The notes: generated by a model from the sequence alone, not told the origin. DNA of 56,046 bases from Bacteroidales bacterium (GCA_016287075.1 JAEEVC010000019.1:1-56046), one strand, 5' to 3'; shown: positions 24,547 through 33,482, counted from the first letter of the stretch. A program made the numbers and translations.

Positions 24547-26997
24547 ATGCGCAAGGTCGGGAAACTGTTCACGTTCTGGACGGACCTCGGGGAGGAGAAG
24601 CAGACCCGCATCCTGCATGTCGCGGGATGGGTCGTGGCCCTGTTCGCCCTTTTCACCCTCCTCTCGGCCGGATCCCATTTCTTTACCTGGAAGCAGGACA
24701 TGAGCCTGCTCCGGGACCCCGGGATGATGGACGCTTCCGAGCCCGTGGGCAACCTGGCCGGCAAGGCCGGGGCCCGCTGGGGACAGTTCCTGGTCGGCCG
24801 CTGTTTCGGCATCGCGGCGCTGGTCCTGGCCTTTTTCCTCGTGGTCCTCGCCGCCAAGATGATCCGCCGTTCGCTCCGGATTCCCGTCCTGAAATACTTC
24901 CTTGCGACGCTGACGGGCACCTTCCTGCTGTCCTTCGTGCTTGCGTTCGCCGGCCTGCTCGCCGGCGTTGACACCGCTTTCGGCGGCGGCCTCGGCGGCG
25001 AAGCCGGCGCTACGGTCGTCGGGTGGGGGATCAACCTGCTCGGCCCGCTGCTGACCGGCGCGGTGCTGCTGGTCCTCTGCGGATTGTGGGCGTTCTGCCT
25101 GAGCCGGCGTTTCTCCGACTGGATGACGGGTGCGCGCACTGCAGATCCGGACATCGACATGGATGGTCCGGAAGAGGCGGCCCAGGTCTTCGACGAAGAT
25201 GATGATCCGGAGCAGGATATGGAAGAGATCGCCCTTGTCGGGGAAGATGAACCCGCTGAAAGCGAAGAGGTTCCGGGCCCCGTGTCGCCTTTTGCGGACC
25301 TTTCCGGGGCCGATGCCGCCGGTGCGGAAGAGGCGGATGGCCCTGCCACCGCCGACCCCGCCGCGGGAGAGGAGGGAGGCCTGGAGGTCGTCCGCGGGGA
25401 GGGACTGGAGACGGAAGTGAAGAAGGAACTGCCGCGGATCGACAACCGCGCCGAACTGCCTTCCTTCAAGTTCCCGCCCCTGGACCTGCTGGGCGATTAC
25501 ATCTCCGGCCGCCACGAGGTCTCGCAGGATGAACTGGAGCGCAACAACAACAAGATCCGCGCGACCCTCGCCAACTACAAGATCCAGGTCCGGGACGTCA
25601 AGGCCATCGTGGGTCCGACCGTGACCCTCTACAAGGTCTATCCCGCTCCCGGCGTGAAGATCGCCGCTATCAAGAGCCTGCAGGAGGACATCGCCATGTC
25701 CCTGAACGCCCGCGGCGTCCGCATCGTCACCCTTTCCGACGCCGTCGGCATCGAGGTGGCGAACGACAGGCCCTCCATCGTCCCGCTCAAGGCCCTGCTG
25801 AACGACGCGGCCTTCCGCGAGAGCAAGGCGGAGCTGCCGGTGGCCATCGGCTACACGATCACCCAGCAGGTCAAGGTCTTCGACCTGGCCGATGCGCCGC
25901 ACCTGCTGGTGGCCGGTGCTACGAAACAGGGTAAGTCCGTGGGCCTCAATGTGATCGTGTCCTCTCTCCTGTATGCCAAGCATCCGTCCGAGCTGAAATT
26001 CGTCTTCGTGGACCCGAAGATGGTCGAATTCACCGCCTACGGCCGGCTGCTTTACCACTACCTGGCCGTCCTTCCGACCGCCTCCGGCGAGCAGGAGGAG
26101 ATGGACAAGGCCATCGTGAAGAATGCAAAGGATGCGGCGGCGGTGCTGAAATCGCTCTGCATCGAGATGGACGACCGGTACGAGCTCCTCGCCAAGGCCG
26201 GCGTCAACAACATCAAGCGCTACAACGAGAAGTACAAGGACCGCCACCTGCTGCCGACCGAGGGCCATCATTTCCTGCCCTATATCGTCACGATCATCGA
26301 TGAATATGCCGACCTGACGATGTCCACGGGTGCCGGCCCGGAGTCCAAGGCCCTGGCGCGGAGCATCACGACGTCGGTCATCCGGCTGGCCCAGAAGGGC
26401 CGTGCCGCCGGCCTCCATGTCATCCTGGCGACCCAGCGCCCGACCGTGGATGTGGTTACGGGCCTGATCAAGACGAACTTCCCGATGCGGATCGCCTTCC
26501 GGGTGACTTCGCGCGTGGATTCCATGACGATCCTCGACAATCCCGGCGCCGACAAGCTCATCGGCAAGGGGGACATGCTCATCTACAGCGGCATCGAGAT
26601 GGAACGCGTCCAGTGCGGCTATGTCGATGGCGACGAGGTCCAGGCGATCGACGATTTCATCGGCGACCAGAAGGGCTACAAGAAGAGCTACAATACGCCT
26701 TACTACCTGCCGGAGCCGGAGCCGGAAAGCGGCGAAGAAGGCGGCGGCATGGTGGATATGAAGGACATCGACGAGCGTTTCGAGGAGGCGGCCCGGCTCA
26801 TTGTCACGAGCCAGCGGGGGTCGACTTCCGACCTGCAGCGCCGGCTTGGCATGGGATATGCAAAGGCAGGCAGGGTAATGGACCAGCTGGAAGCGGCCGG
26901 GATTGTCGGTCCCCAGCAGGGTTCGAAACCCCGCGAGGTGCTGGTGAAGGATTTTGCCGAACTGGACAACATCCTGAGCCACTTCCTCAACAAATAG
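24547..26997 (+). CDS. ftsK: DNA translocase FtsK
   Basis: 816 residues. Four hydrophobic segments occur in the first 190 residues, followed by an acidic linker (about 195-290), the FtsK motor with Walker A GATKQGKS near 458, Walker B IVTIIDEYADL, and LATQRPTVDVVTG. A C-terminal gamma winged-helix domain (DLQRRLGMGYAKAGRVMDQLE) recognises KOPS-like sequences. FtsK pumps DNA at the septum and activates XerCD. The linker is short compared with E. coli FtsK. It follows DUF4290 by 3 bp and precedes a LolA-like gene by 8 bp. Confidence 0.96.
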   Translation: MRKVGKLFTFWTDLGEEKQTRILHVAGWVVALFALFTLLSAGSHFFTWKQDMSLLRDPGMMDASEPVGNLAGKAGARWGQFLVGRCFGIAALVLAFFLVVLAAKMIRRSLRIPVLKYFLATLTGTFLLSFVLAFAGLLAGVDTAFGGGLGGEAGATVVGWGINLLGPLLTGAVLLVLCGLWAFCLSRRFSDWMTGARTADPDIDMDGPEEAAQVFDEDDDPEQDMEEIALVGEDEPAESEEVPGPVSPFADLSGADAAGAEEADGPATADPAAGEEGGLEVVRGEGLETEVKKELPRIDNRAELPSFKFPPLDLLGDYISGRHEVSQDELERNNNKIRATLANYKIQVRDVKAIVGPTVTLYKVYPAPGVKIAAIKSLQEDIAMSLNARGVRIVTLSDAVGIEVANDRPSIVPLKALLNDAAFRESKAELPVAIGYTITQQVKVFDLADAPHLLVAGATKQGKSVGLNVIVSSLLYAKHPSELKFVFVDPKMVEFTAYGRLLYHYLAVLPTASGEQEEMDKAIVKNAKDAAAVLKSLCIEMDDRYELLAKAGVNNIKRYNEKYKDRHLLPTEGHHFLPYIVTIIDEYADLTMSTGAGPESKALARSITTSVIRLAQKGRAAGLHVILATQRPTVDVVTGLIKTNFPMRIAFRVTSRVDSMTILDNPGADKLIGKGDMLIYSGIEMERVQCGYVDGDEVQAIDDFIGDQKGYKKSYNTPYYLPEPEPESGEEGGGMVDMKDIDERFEEAARLIVTSQRGSTSDLQRRLGMGYAKAGRVMDQLEAAGIVGPQQGSKPREVLVKDFAELDNILSHFLNK

Positions 26998-27005
26998 GAA
27001 AAGCC

Positions 27006-27530
27006 ATGAGAATCGTCGCCACCCTTCTGTCCGTTTTCCTGTCCGTCACCGCTTTCGGACAGTCGATCGCCCTGCTCGACAAGGTCCCGGGGCATCGCGT
27101 GACCTTCGACTACAGTTATTCCCTGTCCAAGGACGGCAAGCCGATGGAAAAGGTGACGGGCGGCCTGGTGACCGTCGAGGAGAACTGTTTCACGATGACC
27201 GGCCTCGGCCTGGAGGTCCGCAGCGACGGGACGACCCGCTGGACCCTCGACCGCGAGGCGAAGGAAATGCTCATCGAGACGGTCGAGTCGGAGGACCTGT
27301 TCACGAATCCGGCCCTGTTCATCGCTTCCTACAAGAACTACCGTGACCGCCTGCATGTCAATGCTTCCGGCCCGGATTCCCTGGACATCACCCTGACCCT
27401 GGACGAAGGGGTCAAGGCCCGTTTCCTGCTGAAAGGCATCGTCTTCTCCGACCCGACGGGCGAAAAAAAGGACTTCTCCGTCGATGAGAAGTCCCTGGAC
27501 AGTTCGTATGTCGTGACCGACCTGCGCTAG
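27006..27530 (+). CDS. LolA-like outer-membrane lipoprotein carrier
   Basis: 174 residues with a signal peptide (about 1-18, TAFGQ). The mature part has the LolA-like half-barrel pattern (FDYSYSLSKDGKP, GLVTVEENCFTMTG, WTLDREAKEMLIE), matching the LolA family commonly placed after ftsK in Bacteroidales. It would carry lipoproteins through the periplasm. The ATG at 27006 lies 8 bp after the ftsK stop; the frame is open upstream inside ftsK. Its TAG stop shares the CTAG palindrome with the stop of the convergent lipoprotein gene. Confidence 0.82.
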   Translation: MRIVATLLSVFLSVTAFGQSIALLDKVPGHRVTFDYSYSLSKDGKPMEKVTGGLVTVEENCFTMTGLGLEVRSDGTTRWTLDREAKEMLIETVESEDLFTNPALFIASYKNYRDRLHVNASGPDSLDITLTLDEGVKARFLLKGIVFSDPTGEKKDFSVDEKSLDSSYVVTDLR

Positions 27531-28573
27531 CGCACGCAGCGGACGGACGCCGCGAAGGAATGCCTGTCGGCGTACGCCGCGAAAATGTCGGGCGAATTCA
27601 CATTGAAATAGCGGTAGAGGGCGCGGGTTCCGTCCTCGCTGAGGTCGGCGGTCCAGAAGGCCGCATAGTTCTGTATCCCCACGAAGGCATAATGGGCGTC
27701 GCTCTTGTTGGCATAGCCGGCCGGAATGACGGCGAGGCCGGCGGCGTCAGTGATCTTGACGGCCGGCCAGTATTCCCACATTTTGGTCCCGTTGAAGGAG
27801 ACGTCGGCCATCAGGGCGCCGGCGGCCCCCTCGAGGGTCTCGCCGCGCTTGCCGGACTTGCCGGTCAGGCCGTTGCAGAGGGTGACCCATTCGGTGTCGG
27901 TAGGCAGGCGCCAGCCTTCGGGGCAGGCGGTAACGGCCTCATCATAAGTATAGTAGCGACCGAGGCTGTAGGACATCACTTCATTCTGGCCGAAGGGAGC
28001 GCCGGCACCCGGGTAAGCCAGGTTGTTCCGGAACCATTCCAGGCCGCCGATGGTCGTGAAATAGTACTTGCGCTCGGCCTCGGCGGCGGGGTAGCGGGGG
28101 TCCAGGAAGTGGTCGTCGAGCGGATCGATGTTGTCGCCGGTGAGCGAGCCGCCCGTGTAGGGACGGACGAGGGTGATGGTGTTGGAGACCCCGCTGGTGT
28201 AGTAGTTGCCGGCCACGTCCATGGCCGTGCAGGTGATGGTATAGTCGGCGATGCTGTCGGGGAGGGCGAAGGTGAAGCTGACTTCACCCGGTTTGGTGAT
28301 GCCGCCCTTGACCTCGATGGTATCCGGCTTGTCGATGACTACGCCGCTGGAGGCCTTGATGTAATACTTGAGCGTGCCGCCGTCCGGGTGGACGACGCCG
28401 TAGGGCCTGACGGTGATTTTCTCTTTGGCGCGGGCGTACTTGTCCAGTTGGAAGGTCATCCCGGAAAGGGAGGGCTTGGTATCGGTTTCCTCCTTGTCCT
28501 TGCAGGAAACCGCCAGCGCCAGGACGGCGACGGCGGCCAGGAGGGACCATGCCAGGGATTGATATCTTTTCAT
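27527..28573 (-). CDS. Lipoprotein with Fibrobacter succinogenes major paralogous (FISUMP) domain
   Basis: 348 residues starting at MKRYQSLAW. A lipobox (LALAVSCKD, Cys about 24) marks a lipoprotein. Residues about 30-140 form an Ig-like beta region. The C-terminal 210 residues are a FISUMP domain: GGLEWFRNNLAYPGAG, CPEGWRLPTDTEW, GLAVIPAGY and a final SVRCVR. The family is common on Bacteroidota surfaces with no known enzyme activity. The frame is open upstream to 28693, but that part is an RHS-derived scar. Its stop overlaps the LolA-like stop. Confidence 0.85.
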   Translation of the reverse strand: MKRYQSLAWSLLAAVAVLALAVSCKDKEETDTKPSLSGMTFQLDKYARAKEKITVRPYGVVHPDGGTLKYYIKASSGVVIDKPDTIEVKGGITKPGEVSFTFALPDSIADYTITCTAMDVAGNYYTSGVSNTITLVRPYTGGSLTGDNIDPLDDHFLDPRYPAAEAERKYYFTTIGGLEWFRNNLAYPGAGAPFGQNEVMSYSLGRYYTYDEAVTACPEGWRLPTDTEWVTLCNGLTGKSGKRGETLEGAAGALMADVSFNGTKMWEYWPAVKITDAAGLAVIPAGYANKSDAHYAFVGIQNYAAFWTADLSEDGTRALYRYFNVNSPDIFAAYADRHSFAASVRCVR

Positions 28574-28633
28574 TGTCAGCGTATCTAACTTGCAAATATC
28601 GGTATTTTCCGCGAAATCTCCTACCTTTGTACA

Positions 28634-28693
28634 AACACTTTGCCAAATGACGCGCATGCTGCCAAGATGATCCCTGATATAATAGTTCATCAC
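28634..28693 (-). pseudogene. Fragment of an RHS core domain
   Basis: The minus strand encodes NYYIRDHLGSMRVIWQ, which matches the IRDHLGSVR-type motif near the C-terminus of RHS repeat proteins. Nothing else of an RHS gene is left around it. It sits between the lipoprotein start and an IS30 fragment, so it is a scar of an earlier rearrangement. Confidence 0.5.
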
Positions 28694-28729
28694 GCCGCCC
28701 GCAGTTCACCCGCTCATTTCCAAGGGGTC

Positions 28730-28855
28730 CGCTCCAAGCTGACTGACGAGATGCTTGCTGAGATAGAATGGAAACGGAACCACTGCCCCCGTAAGTCACT
28801 CGGTTACAGGATGCCTTTGGAATATTGTAAACAATTGTTTAATTTTGACTTCTGA
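28730..28855 (+). pseudogene. C-terminal fragment of an IS30-family transposase
   Basis: The frame encodes KLTDEMLAEIEWKRNHCP, then RKSLGYRMPLEY, the conserved end of IS30-family transposases (N-x-RPRK-x-LGY-x-TP pattern). The catalytic DDE core is absent. Upstream, the sequence changes into an antisense RHS fragment at about 28.70-28.73 kb, which marks the truncation point. The AT-rich tail after the stop (28856-28881) may be the element end. Confidence 0.65.
28816..28847 (+). promoter_or_regulatory. Promoter inside the IS30 remnant, reading into apbE
   Basis: TTTG (28816-28819), a 20-bp spacer and TAATTTTG (28840-28847) match the Bacteroidota consensus. The box lies in the last codons of the transposase fragment, 34 bp before the apbE start. 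Confidence 0.6.
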
Positions 28856-28881
28856 AGTGTGTTTCACTTAGAATTCACGCA

Positions 28882-29931
28882 ATGAAGTGTCGGCCTGTTC
28901 TTTTTTTTGCTTCAGCGCTTCTCCTCTGCGCCTGCACGGAGCCGGACCGGTATGTCCGCATCCAGGGGTATGCCCAGGGCGGGACGTATTCCGTGACGCT
29001 GAATCTCCGCGGCGTGCGGATGGCGCCGGAGGCCGTCCGCGCGGGCGTCGATTCCATCCTCCAGGTGATCGACACGACCCTTTCCGGGTACAACAGGGGC
29101 TCGCAGCTTTCCCGTTTCAACCGGGGCGAGGCCATCCGTCCGAATGCCCTTTTCCTGGACATGTACCGGGATGCCTACCGCTGGTATGAACGGACGGAAG
29201 GGGCCGTGGACTGCGCTGCAGGGCCGCTTTTCGACGCCTGGGGCTTCGGCTTCAAGAAGGATTCGCTGCCGGGGCCGGAGACGGTGTCCGCCCTGCTTGC
29301 GCGCTGCGGGATGAAGCTTCTTCCTCCGGAGTTGGCCCCGGCGGAGGACGGCACGCTCCGCTCCCCGGAGGGGGCCGTGCTGAACTACAATGCCATCGCG
29401 CAGGGGACTTCCTGCGACCTCGTGGCGGCCTGGCTGGACGGGATCGGCGTCCGGGACATGCTCGTGGACATCGGCGAGATCTGGTGCCGCGGGGTCAATC
29501 CGGACGGGCGCCCCTGGTCAGTCGGGATCGACCGCCCGGTGGACGGCAATGACGCCCCCGGGGCCGACCTGGAGGCTGTCCTGACGTCCGAAGGGAAGCC
29601 CTGCGGCATCGTAACCTCCGGGAATTACCGGAAGTTCTATGTCCGGGACGGCCGGAAGTATGCCCACACCATTGATCCGCGGACGGGCTATCCGGCGGGG
29701 AATTCCCTCCTCAGCGCGACAGTCGTCGCGCGGGCGGAGGAAGATGCCGCCTATCCCGGCACGGGTGCCACGGCCGACGCCGTCGCGACCTGGTGCATGG
29801 TCGTCGGCCTGGAACGGGCGCAGGAGATCCTTTCCTCCACGCCGGGCCTCGCCGGCTATCTGGTTTATGCGGCGGAGGACGGGTCGATGCGGGACTGGGC
29901 CTCCCCGGACTTCCCGCTCCGCCCGCGGTAA
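28882..29931 (+). CDS. apbE: FAD:protein FMN transferase (ApbE), lipoprotein
   Basis: 349 residues with a lipobox (LLLCAC, Cys about 16). ApbE transfers FMN from FAD to Thr residues of RnfG/NqrC-type electron-transport subunits at the periplasmic face. Family motifs are YAQGGTYSVTL at the N-terminus, NYNAIAQGTSCDLVA, a GEIWCRGVNPDG stretch and TIDPRTGYPAG near 257. The gene stands alone and seems driven by a promoter within the adjacent IS30 remnant. A palindromic element separates it from the convergent ComEC gene. Confidence 0.93.
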   Translation: MKCRPVLFFASALLLCACTEPDRYVRIQGYAQGGTYSVTLNLRGVRMAPEAVRAGVDSILQVIDTTLSGYNRGSQLSRFNRGEAIRPNALFLDMYRDAYRWYERTEGAVDCAAGPLFDAWGFGFKKDSLPGPETVSALLARCGMKLLPPELAPAEDGTLRSPEGAVLNYNAIAQGTSCDLVAAWLDGIGVRDMLVDIGEIWCRGVNPDGRPWSVGIDRPVDGNDAPGADLEAVLTSEGKPCGIVTSGNYRKFYVRDGRKYAHTIDPRTGYPAGNSLLSATVVARAEEDAAYPGTGATADAVATWCMVVGLERAQEILSSTPGLAGYLVYAAEDGSMRDWASPDFPLRPR

Positions 29932-30003
29932 CCTCCCTGCCACACTATCCCGCATGCAGTTCGGCTTTTTTTGCCCGCGGCGAAGGCGGTTTGCGCTCGC
30001 CAC

Positions 30004-30093
30004 GTGAGGGAGACGTCCCGGTTTTTGGCAGGTCTCCGTCAAAAAAGGCGGTATTTGAGGGAGACGGTCCATTTTCTGGGACGTCTCCCTCAC
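30004..30093. repeat. Nested palindromic element
   Basis: A perfect 16-bp inverted repeat (GTGAGGGAGACGTCCC at 30004-30019 and its complement at 30078-30093) encloses a second imperfect pair based on the same GAGGGAGAC core, giving four related copies in alternating orientation. It lies between the convergent stops of apbE and comEC. It may act as a terminator on both strands, or be a REP/BIME-like element. No strong T-run follows. Confidence 0.7.
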
Positions 30094-30108
30094 TTCCCTC
30101 TGCCTTTC

Positions 30109-31236
30109 CTACATCGTCGCGATGATGGCCAGGGTGTGCTGGAGGAGTGAGGCGAGGCGGTCGGTAAGGGTGATGAGGAGCGTATCCACGCGGGTGGAGG
30201 GGATGAGCGGGTGGGATACCAGGGTGATGAGCGCAGTGGGGACAAGGCAGGTGGTCAGGGGGATGGCGAGCAGGTTGGTAACCAGGAAATACCGTGGGAA
30301 AGCCTTGAAATACAGCCAGGCTAGGGGAGCGGTGAACGCTTGGCAGGCGAGCGAGAGGGCAGCCGAGTTCCAGACGAGGCGGAGCGGCTCGTGCCGGGTG
30401 GTCCAGCGGCCGAGGGGTCCGCGGGTCTCCGTCGCCGGATAAGCCCGCTCCAGGACGGGGAAGAGGAGGAAGATGCCGAGCATGGCCGCGTAGGAGAGCT
30501 GGAAGCCGACGGAGCGGAGGACGGCCGGATGGAGGACCAGCTGGATGGAAAGGGCCAGGGCGAGGACGCTGAGGGGGGCCGGCTCCCGCCCGGCCAGGTG
30601 CGACAATTCCCGGATCGTGATGAATAGGAAAGCCCGGACCATCGAGGGCGAAGCCCCGGTCATCAGGGTGTAGAATGCGGCGGCGAGAAGGATGGCGATT
30701 CCGCGGAAACGCCTGATCGTCATGCTGTTGCCAAGAATGGACAGGAACTTGGAGAGGAAGAGGTACAGGATGCCCGCATGCAGCCCGGAGAGCGCGAGCA
30801 GATGCGAGGCGCCGCTCTCTCGGAAGGTGGCGACCGTCTGCCGGGAGAGGCCGCTCCTGTCGCCCGTGAGGAGGGCCTTGACGAGGGGCGCCGTGCCCTC
30901 GTGGGGGAAGGGGAGGGCGTCGATCCGGGCACGGAAACGGGTGGCGGCGGCCCCGGCGGCTTCCTCGAGGAAGCCCGGCGCGGCCGCACCGCCGCAAAGC
31001 GCGGCGGTCCATGCGCCCAGCAGGCCGCAGAGGAAGAATAGAACCGGCAGCAATGCATTATTATACAGCGACTTCTGCCTGTTTAGGAGCAGGATGGCAG
31101 CGCTCCCAGCCGTCAGGGCCACGGCCGTCGCAGCCGCGCCTCTGAGCGCAGCCGGCGGGAGGACCGGAAAGACCCCCGCCGCCGTTCCGGCGACCAGCGG
31201 AAGGGTCAGGAGGACGATGGGCTCCCGGGATTTCAT
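30109..31236 (-). CDS. comEC: Short ComEC/Rec2-family competence protein
   Basis: 375 residues, about half the usual ComEC length. The competence membrane domain is clear, with SGASHLLALSGLHAGILY near 143-160, TGASPSMVRAFLF and FQLSYAAMLGI, and many hydrophobic helices. Full-length ComEC also has an N-terminal OB-like DUF4131 part and a C-terminal metallo-beta-lactamase domain. Here only a short version of the first is visible and the second is absent. Only 15 bp separate the stop from a palindromic repeat element. It may be a truncated gene or a minimal channel version; DNA uptake function is uncertain. Confidence 0.8.
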   Translation of the reverse strand: MKSREPIVLLTLPLVAGTAAGVFPVLPPAALRGAAATAVALTAGSAAILLLNRQKSLYNNALLPVLFFLCGLLGAWTAALCGGAAAPGFLEEAAGAAATRFRARIDALPFPHEGTAPLVKALLTGDRSGLSRQTVATFRESGASHLLALSGLHAGILYLFLSKFLSILGNSMTIRRFRGIAILLAAAFYTLMTGASPSMVRAFLFITIRELSHLAGREPAPLSVLALALSIQLVLHPAVLRSVGFQLSYAAMLGIFLLFPVLERAYPATETRGPLGRWTTRHEPLRLVWNSAALSLACQAFTAPLAWLYFKAFPRYFLVTNLLAIPLTTCLVPTALITLVSHPLIPSTRVDTLLITLTDRLASLLQHTLAIIATM

Positions 31237-31275
31237 TTCGTCAGCGGGAATGGCATGGAATTGAGGAAATTATTG

Positions 31276-31283
31276 TATCTTTG
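31276..31283 (+). promoter_or_regulatory. -7 box of the ackA operon
   Basis: TATCTTTG matches TAnnTTTG and lies 21 bp before the ackA ATG at 31305, in the divergent gap with comEC. No good -33 element is seen at normal spacing. Confidence 0.5.
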
Positions 31284-31304
31284 CGCTGCCAAGAAAGAAA
31301 TGTT

Positions 31305-32519
31305 ATGATCATCCTTGTAATCAACTGCGGCAGCTCCTCGATCAAGTACCAGCTGCTGGACATGAAGAATGACGACCTGTATGATATTATCGCGAAGGGT
31401 ATCGTCGAAAAGATCGGCCTTCCGATGGGCATCCTCCAATATGCGCCTGCGGGCGGGGAAAAACAGGTCATCGACCTGCCGATTCCCGACCACAAGGTCG
31501 GCATGAAGCTCATCCTCGACGCCCTCGCCGACCCGGAGACCGGCGTCCTGGAGTCCCTCGAGGACATCGAGGCGGTCGGCCACCGCATCGTCCAGGGCGG
31601 CGATTTCTTCTCCGGCAGCGCCCTTGTGGACAAGGACGTGCTGGACAAGATCGCCTACTGCGCGGAATTCGCCCCGCTCCACAACCCGGCCCACCTGCTC
31701 GGCATCCATGCCATCGAGGCGGTCCTGCCGACGGTCCCGCAGGTCGTCACCTTCGATACGGCCTTCCACCAGACGATGCCTGCGTACGCCTACATGTATG
31801 CGCTTCCGTATGAATATTACGACGAGTACCGCGTCCGCCGCTACGGCGCCCACGGCACCTCCCACCAGTTCGTCGCCCAGAAGGGCGCGAAGTTCGCCGG
31901 GATCGACTTCGCCACGTCGAAGATCATCACCTGCCACCTCGGCGCCGGCAGCTCCATCTGCGCCATCCAGAACGGCAAGTGCATCGATACCTCGATGGGC
32001 TTCTCCCCGCTCGAGGGCATGATCATGGGCACCCGCGTGGGCAACATCGACGCCAATGCCGTCCTCTTCCTCATGAAGAAACTCGGCACGACCCCCGACG
32101 AGATGTCCACGATCCTCAACCGCAAGTCGGGCTTCCTCGGCATTACCGGCAAGACCTCCGACGCCCGCGAGATGAACGAACTGGCCAACAACGGCGACGC
32201 CAAGGCCAAGCTCGCCTTCAAGAAGTTCACCTACGACATCATCAAGAACGTCGGTTCCTATGTCGCCGCGATGAACGGCGTGGACCTGATCGTGTTCACG
32301 GGCGGCATCGGCGAGCACAACAGCCGCCTCCGCCGCCGTGTCCTGGAGAACTTCGCCTACCTCGGCCTCAAGGTCGATTATGAAGCCAATGTCGCCAGCG
32401 GCGAGGACGCCATCATCAGCACCCCCGACTCGGCGGTCAAGGCCGCGGCCATCTGCACCGACGAAGAGCTTGTCATCGCCCGCGACACGATGCATCTTGT
32501 CCTCGAATCCCAAGAATAA
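31305..32519 (+). CDS. ackA: Acetate kinase
   Basis: 404 residues. The ASKHA-fold start VINCGSSSIKYQLL is that of acetate kinases rather than butyrate kinases. Also present are GHRIVQGGDFF, FDTAFHQTMP, YGAHGTSHQF and CHLGAGSSICA. The enzyme makes ATP from acetyl phosphate at the end of fermentation. I used the ATG at 31305, eight codons inside the open frame, because it begins the conserved domain. The phosphate acyltransferase gene follows after 6 bp, so the two steps from acyl-CoA to acid and ATP are coupled. Confidence 0.95.
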   Translation: MIILVINCGSSSIKYQLLDMKNDDLYDIIAKGIVEKIGLPMGILQYAPAGGEKQVIDLPIPDHKVGMKLILDALADPETGVLESLEDIEAVGHRIVQGGDFFSGSALVDKDVLDKIAYCAEFAPLHNPAHLLGIHAIEAVLPTVPQVVTFDTAFHQTMPAYAYMYALPYEYYDEYRVRRYGAHGTSHQFVAQKGAKFAGIDFATSKIITCHLGAGSSICAIQNGKCIDTSMGFSPLEGMIMGTRVGNIDANAVLFLMKKLGTTPDEMSTILNRKSGFLGITGKTSDAREMNELANNGDAKAKLAFKKFTYDIIKNVGSYVAAMNGVDLIVFTGGIGEHNSRLRRRVLENFAYLGLKVDYEANVASGEDAIISTPDSAVKAAAICTDEELVIARDTMHLVLESQE

Positions 32520-32525
32520 TACGAT

Positions 32526-33434
32526 ATGATTACCAGTTTCGCCGATCTTTTCGCCGAGCTCAAGGCGAAGGCCGTCTGCAAAAGGATGGTGGCAGCATGG
32601 GCTGTCGATGAGCACACAATCGAAGCGGCTTCCAAGGCCACGGACCTCGGATTCGTCAAAGTGACCCTCGTGGGCGACGCGGACCTCATCGAAAAGGTCT
32701 GCAAGGACAACGGCATCGATGCCGCCAAGTTCGGCATCGTCGATGTGAAGGACGAGCTGAAGGCCGTCGCCGAGGCGGTCCGGATGGTCCATGACGGCGA
32801 GGGCGACGTCCTGATGAAGGGCCTCTGCTCCACCGACAAGTTCCTCCGCGCCATCCTCAACAAGGAGACCGGCCTCCTTCCTCCGAAGGGCCTTCTTTCC
32901 CATGTGGGCGTCATCGAGAACCCGAACTACCCGAAGCTCATCTTCATCACCGACATGGCCGTGATCCCGCAGCCGGACTTCCGCCAGAAGGTCAAGATGG
33001 CCGGCTTCATCACGTCGGTCGCCCGTTCCTTCGGCATCGCGAAGCCGAAGATCGCCTTCATCGCCGCGTCCGAGCAGATGCTGGACACCATGCCCGCCTG
33101 CGTCGAGGCCGCCATGCTCGCGAAGATGGCCGACCGCGGCCAGATCAAGGGCTGCATCGGGGACGGTCCGCTGGCCCTCGACGTCGCCATTGACCCGGAA
33201 TCCGTCGAGATCAAGAAGCTCGTCAGCCCCGTGGCCGGTGACGCCGACTGCCTCCTCTTCCCGAACATCGAGTCCGCGAATGTCTTCTGGAAGACCAATT
33301 CCAAGCTCGCCTCCGGCGTCCAGCAGGCCGGCATGCTCGTCGGGACCAAGGTCCCCTGCGTCCTGGCCAGCCGCGCCGATTCCGTCGAGGTCAAGCTCAA
33401 CTCCATCGCCGAGGCCGTCGCTTTCGTCAAGTAG
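32526..33434 (+). CDS. Phosphate acetyl/butyryltransferase family protein
   Basis: 302 residues of the PTA_PTB fold. The length and the N-terminus without a DRTGG or enoyl-hydratase extension look like phosphate butyryltransferase, while the partner gene is an acetate kinase. The family region VLMKGLCSTDKFLRAIL and the C-terminal CLLFPNIESANVFWK are recognisable. It exchanges CoA for phosphate on an acyl-CoA. With ackA it probably works on acetyl-CoA, although propionyl or butyryl groups are possible. A strong terminator lies 49 bp after the stop. Confidence 0.85.
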   Translation: MITSFADLFAELKAKAVCKRMVAAWAVDEHTIEAASKATDLGFVKVTLVGDADLIEKVCKDNGIDAAKFGIVDVKDELKAVAEAVRMVHDGEGDVLMKGLCSTDKFLRAILNKETGLLPPKGLLSHVGVIENPNYPKLIFITDMAVIPQPDFRQKVKMAGFITSVARSFGIAKPKIAFIAASEQMLDTMPACVEAAMLAKMADRGQIKGCIGDGPLALDVAIDPESVEIKKLVSPVAGDADCLLFPNIESANVFWKTNSKLASGVQQAGMLVGTKVPCVLASRADSVEVKLNSIAEAVAFVK

Positions 33435-33482
33435 CATTTTTTCCTGCAAGTAAGGGCTGATTCCCGGAACAGGACCCCCTGA

